Positions 47,771-49,369 of a DNA stretch of 49,369 nucleotides are shown in pieces. The stretch is taken from positions 1-49,369 of IMG/VR virus record IMGVR_UViG_3300022602_003213; one strand, given 5' to 3'. Source of the stretch: a virus. Made by a program: the position numbers and the translations under genes. How positions within the stretch are numbered: position 1 is the stretch's first letter; each line of letters starts with the position of its first letter. The notes under the pieces are model-generated. The model was not told the DNA's origin and did no database searches. It saw only the letters and a list, made by a program, of their open reading frames with translations.

Positions 47771-48307
47771 ATGAAGATGGCATTGACTGGTCACACCAGC
47801 GGGTTAGGCGAGTGCATTTTCCAAAGATTCTCTCCGAATTGTGTGGGATTTTCTCGCGATAATGGATTTGATATCGGAGACTCTGACTCGCGTAAACGTT
47901 TAATCAACCTGTGCGCAGATTCTGATGTCTTCATAAACAATGCACATTTTGGATTTGCACAGGTTGCTCTACTCTACGAACTCTATGACAGCTGGAAACA
48001 CAGCGACAAGCTAATCATCAACATCAGCAGTATCAGCAGCGATGGTACTGCATCCAGTGTGCATCCATACTCAGTGAATAAATCTGCATTGGATAAAGCA
48101 TCTGACCAGTTGAGTAATCTGGATAATTCGTGTAGGGTATGTAATATCAAACCTGGCTGGATAGACACACCCAGGGTATCTGCTGTGACTGATAGGATCA
48201 AGATGCGTCCAGATGATGTGGTAGACCTAATAACCTACATAGTAAACCTACCCCGTAATTTGGTCATACCATCGATTACGGTGGTGCCATGGAGACATCG
48301 GCTATGA
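47771..48307 (+). CDS. Short-chain dehydrogenase/reductase (short form)
   Basis: 178 residues from ATG 47771. NAD(P)-binding TGHTSGLG (6-13), an INNAHFG segment, S86/S87 in NISSIS and the Y100-x3-K104 catalytic pair identify an SDR, at the short end of the family. Its stop overlaps the start of a second SDR. The short length may mean a reduced substrate pocket. Possible roles include sugar-nucleotide or cofactor modification. Confidence 0.72.
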   Translation: MKMALTGHTSGLGECIFQRFSPNCVGFSRDNGFDIGDSDSRKRLINLCADSDVFINNAHFGFAQVALLYELYDSWKHSDKLIINISSISSDGTASSVHPYSVNKSALDKASDQLSNLDNSCRVCNIKPGWIDTPRVSAVTDRIKMRPDDVVDLITYIVNLPRNLVIPSITVVPWRHRL

Positions 48308-49053
48308 GATTAAAAGACAAGAAAGCACTGGTGATTGGCGGCCTGGGCGGGGTTGGCGCAGCTATAGTGGCAACGCTGCAGGCACAAGGCGCCCAGACCT
48401 GTGTGTCAACATTCAAACACTGGGATGGCAACGATGCGCAAATAGCAGATAAACTGCACATGGACCTCTGCAACACGGCGCAGATTGATAGCATGATTGC
48501 TGCAGCAGTGAAAAAAATGGGTCATATTGACATATTGGTTAATGCAGCAGGTGTCATCACTTATGCGCCATTGGTTGAGATCGATGACGTCGGGTACAAC
48601 AATCTGTTTGATGTTAATGTGCGAGGCACACTGTTCGCCATGCAAGCTGCGGCCAAACACATGATTGCTGCTGGCATAAAGGGACGAATGGTAAACATCT
48701 CGTCTGTGGCAGGCATGCGAGGTGAAGCAGGATTGAGCCTCTACTGTGCTTCTAAAGCTGCGGTGATCAGCATGACGCAGTCTGCAGCACTTGAATTGAT
48801 CAGGCACGGTATACGAGTAAACTGTGTGGTGCCGGGTGCTGTAGACACAGACATGATGCGCTGCTTGATCAAGTCAAGGCTGCTAGACCAAGATGTGGAT
48901 GATGCTATGTCAAATTTAGCACGTATCATACCAACAGGACGCATAGCAGAGCCATCTGAAATAGCAAGCTGTGTAGCATTTCTTGCCAGCGATGACAGCA
49001 GCTATATGGTTGGTGAAAGCATGGTAGTGTCTGGTGGTATGTACGTGGGTTAG
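48304..49053 (+). CDS. Short-chain dehydrogenase/reductase, FabG-like
   Basis: 249 residues from ATG 48304 (overlapping the previous TGA). Classical SDR features: GGLGGVGA nucleotide loop, LVNAAGV, NISSVAG and the catalytic YCASK, followed by the typical PGAVDTDM and C-terminal VVSGGMYVG. FabG-type enzymes reduce 3-ketoacyl or sugar intermediates; the substrate is not evident. Tandem with the shorter SDR, which suggests a two-step pathway or a paired dimer. Confidence 0.85.
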   Translation: MRLKDKKALVIGGLGGVGAAIVATLQAQGAQTCVSTFKHWDGNDAQIADKLHMDLCNTAQIDSMIAAAVKKMGHIDILVNAAGVITYAPLVEIDDVGYNNLFDVNVRGTLFAMQAAAKHMIAAGIKGRMVNISSVAGMRGEAGLSLYCASKAAVISMTQSAALELIRHGIRVNCVVPGAVDTDMMRCLIKSRLLDQDVDDAMSNLARIIPTGRIAEPSEIASCVAFLASDDSSYMVGESMVVSGGMYVG

Positions 49054-49074
49054 GCAGCTTAAAGGAACGCAAAC

Positions 49075-49260
49075 ATGCAGAGCATACAAGATCGAATGGA
49101 AGAGCTGATGCGCCCCGTGGATCAGCAGATCATGATGTGCGATGATCGCGAAGAAGTGCTGATGATGGCCTGCGCCATGATGCAGCGAGTGCGTGAGATA
49201 TTTGACACTCAGATCGGCGAGGAAGCTCGCAAGGTCATGTTCGGAGACTATGCCAAATGA
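49075..49260 (+). CDS. Small helical hypothetical protein (61 aa)
   Basis: AAGGAAC ribosome-binding site, very Met-rich (MMCDDREEVLMMACAMMQRV), helical. Stop ATGA leads into the next gene. No function known. Confidence 0.55.
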   Translation: MQSIQDRMEELMRPVDQQIMMCDDREEVLMMACAMMQRVREIFDTQIGEEARKVMFGDYAK

Positions 49261-49369
49261 ACATCAAGTTCACCATACTCAGTGCCATAGTTGGCTCAGT
49301 GCTATGCATGTTCTTCAACTTAAACATCATGCAGTATATCTTGGTGTTGGTGATGACCAACATGATATG
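49257..49369 (+). CDS. Small membrane protein, truncated by window edge
   Basis: ATG 49257 overlapping the previous stop; MNIKFTILSAIVGSVLCMFFNL then hydrophobic residues to the end of the window. At least one membrane span. Only the first 37 residues are present. Confidence 0.5.
   Translation, partial: MNIKFTILSAIVGSVLCMFFNLNIMQYILVLVMTNMI

Noticed and set aside
1-49369. CRISPR arrays, insertion sequences, integrase or attachment sites
   Set aside because: No spaced direct repeats, transposase motifs or recombinase signatures were seen on reading either strand.
1-49369. A host chromosomal island rather than phage
   Set aside because: The gp39/gp52 pair, class Ia reductase with phage-type gene order, late promoter motifs, spike gene and dense coupled small genes point to a T4-type phage.

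Overview
The window reads as part of a large T4-type (tailed myovirus-like) phage genome, most likely of a phage of an alphaproteobacterium. T4-type evidence: a two-gene type II topoisomerase (gp39/gp60-like and gp52-like), class Ia NrdA/NrdB with a phage glutaredoxin, a replicative helicase fragment, T4-late-type NTAAATA promoters, and long strings of small genes joined by ATGA start/stop overlaps. The host inference rests on a circularly permuted two-piece tmRNA gene whose tag reads ANDNNVAFETRLAA. That gene layout and tag style are known mainly from Alphaproteobacteria. I see no integrase, tRNA gene, rRNA or CRISPR array, and no gene-free stretch above 300 bases apart from the tmRNA locus.

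Layout. (1) 1-437: 3' end of a DnaB/gp41-type helicase. (2) 427-6018: one minus-strand gene, then a six-gene late operon of virion or accessory proteins; one has KxDG/EGYV/KIKL motifs of covalent nucleotidyltransferases and several share a short N-terminal signature resembling T4 capsid-targeting sequences. (3) 6031-6933: a late promoter, one monocistronic gene and a terminator, probably an abundant virion protein. (4) 6948-15604: small coupled genes, an A-type Fe-S carrier, a 994-residue protein and an 837-residue repeat protein. (5) 15592-21088: Nfu-type Fe-S protein, PD-(D/E)XK exonuclease, Asp/Asn beta-hydroxylase-like oxygenase, an unknown 489-residue protein, a pectate-lyase-fold tail spike and a small downstream gene. 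(6) 21238-27247: nucleotide reduction module. nrdA is fractured: the N half ends in Int-N, a free HNH endonuclease follows, and a third gene supplies Int-C plus the NrdA C-terminus; then nrdB, a glycosyltransferase and glutaredoxin. (7) 27252-28821: PAAR-like/peptidase protein and two small genes. (8) 28796-29140: tmRNA. (9) 29157-33400: methyltransferase, 2OG-type oxygenase, a sodium:solute symporter, two P-loop proteins. (10) 33361-38993: Vsr-like homing endonuclease, both topoisomerase subunits, and a TIG plus metalloprotease-like gene. (11) 39010-46057: dense early-type genes, including a DOPA-dioxygenase-like protein, S4 protein, MBD4-like glycosylase, two Nudix hydrolases, TilS and a second secreted peptidase-like protein. 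(12) 46070-49369: bidirectional terminator, an outer-membrane barrel protein on the minus strand, a PNK-type phosphatase and two short-chain dehydrogenases.

How it fits together. Two promoter classes are visible. NTAAATA motifs precede virion and mobile genes. Sigma-70-like promoters, often written GGTTGACA-N16-TAnnnT, precede metabolic and translation genes (nrdA, nrdB, tilS, tmRNA and others). The metabolic load (dNTP synthesis, Fe-S delivery, TilS, tmRNA) suggests a phage that keeps host translation and nucleotide supply running. The most notable items are the phage-borne permuted tmRNA, the trans-spliced fractured nrdA, and the phage-encoded envelope proteins (symporter and outer-membrane barrel). 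All functional calls are from reading motifs by eye; no database search was run.
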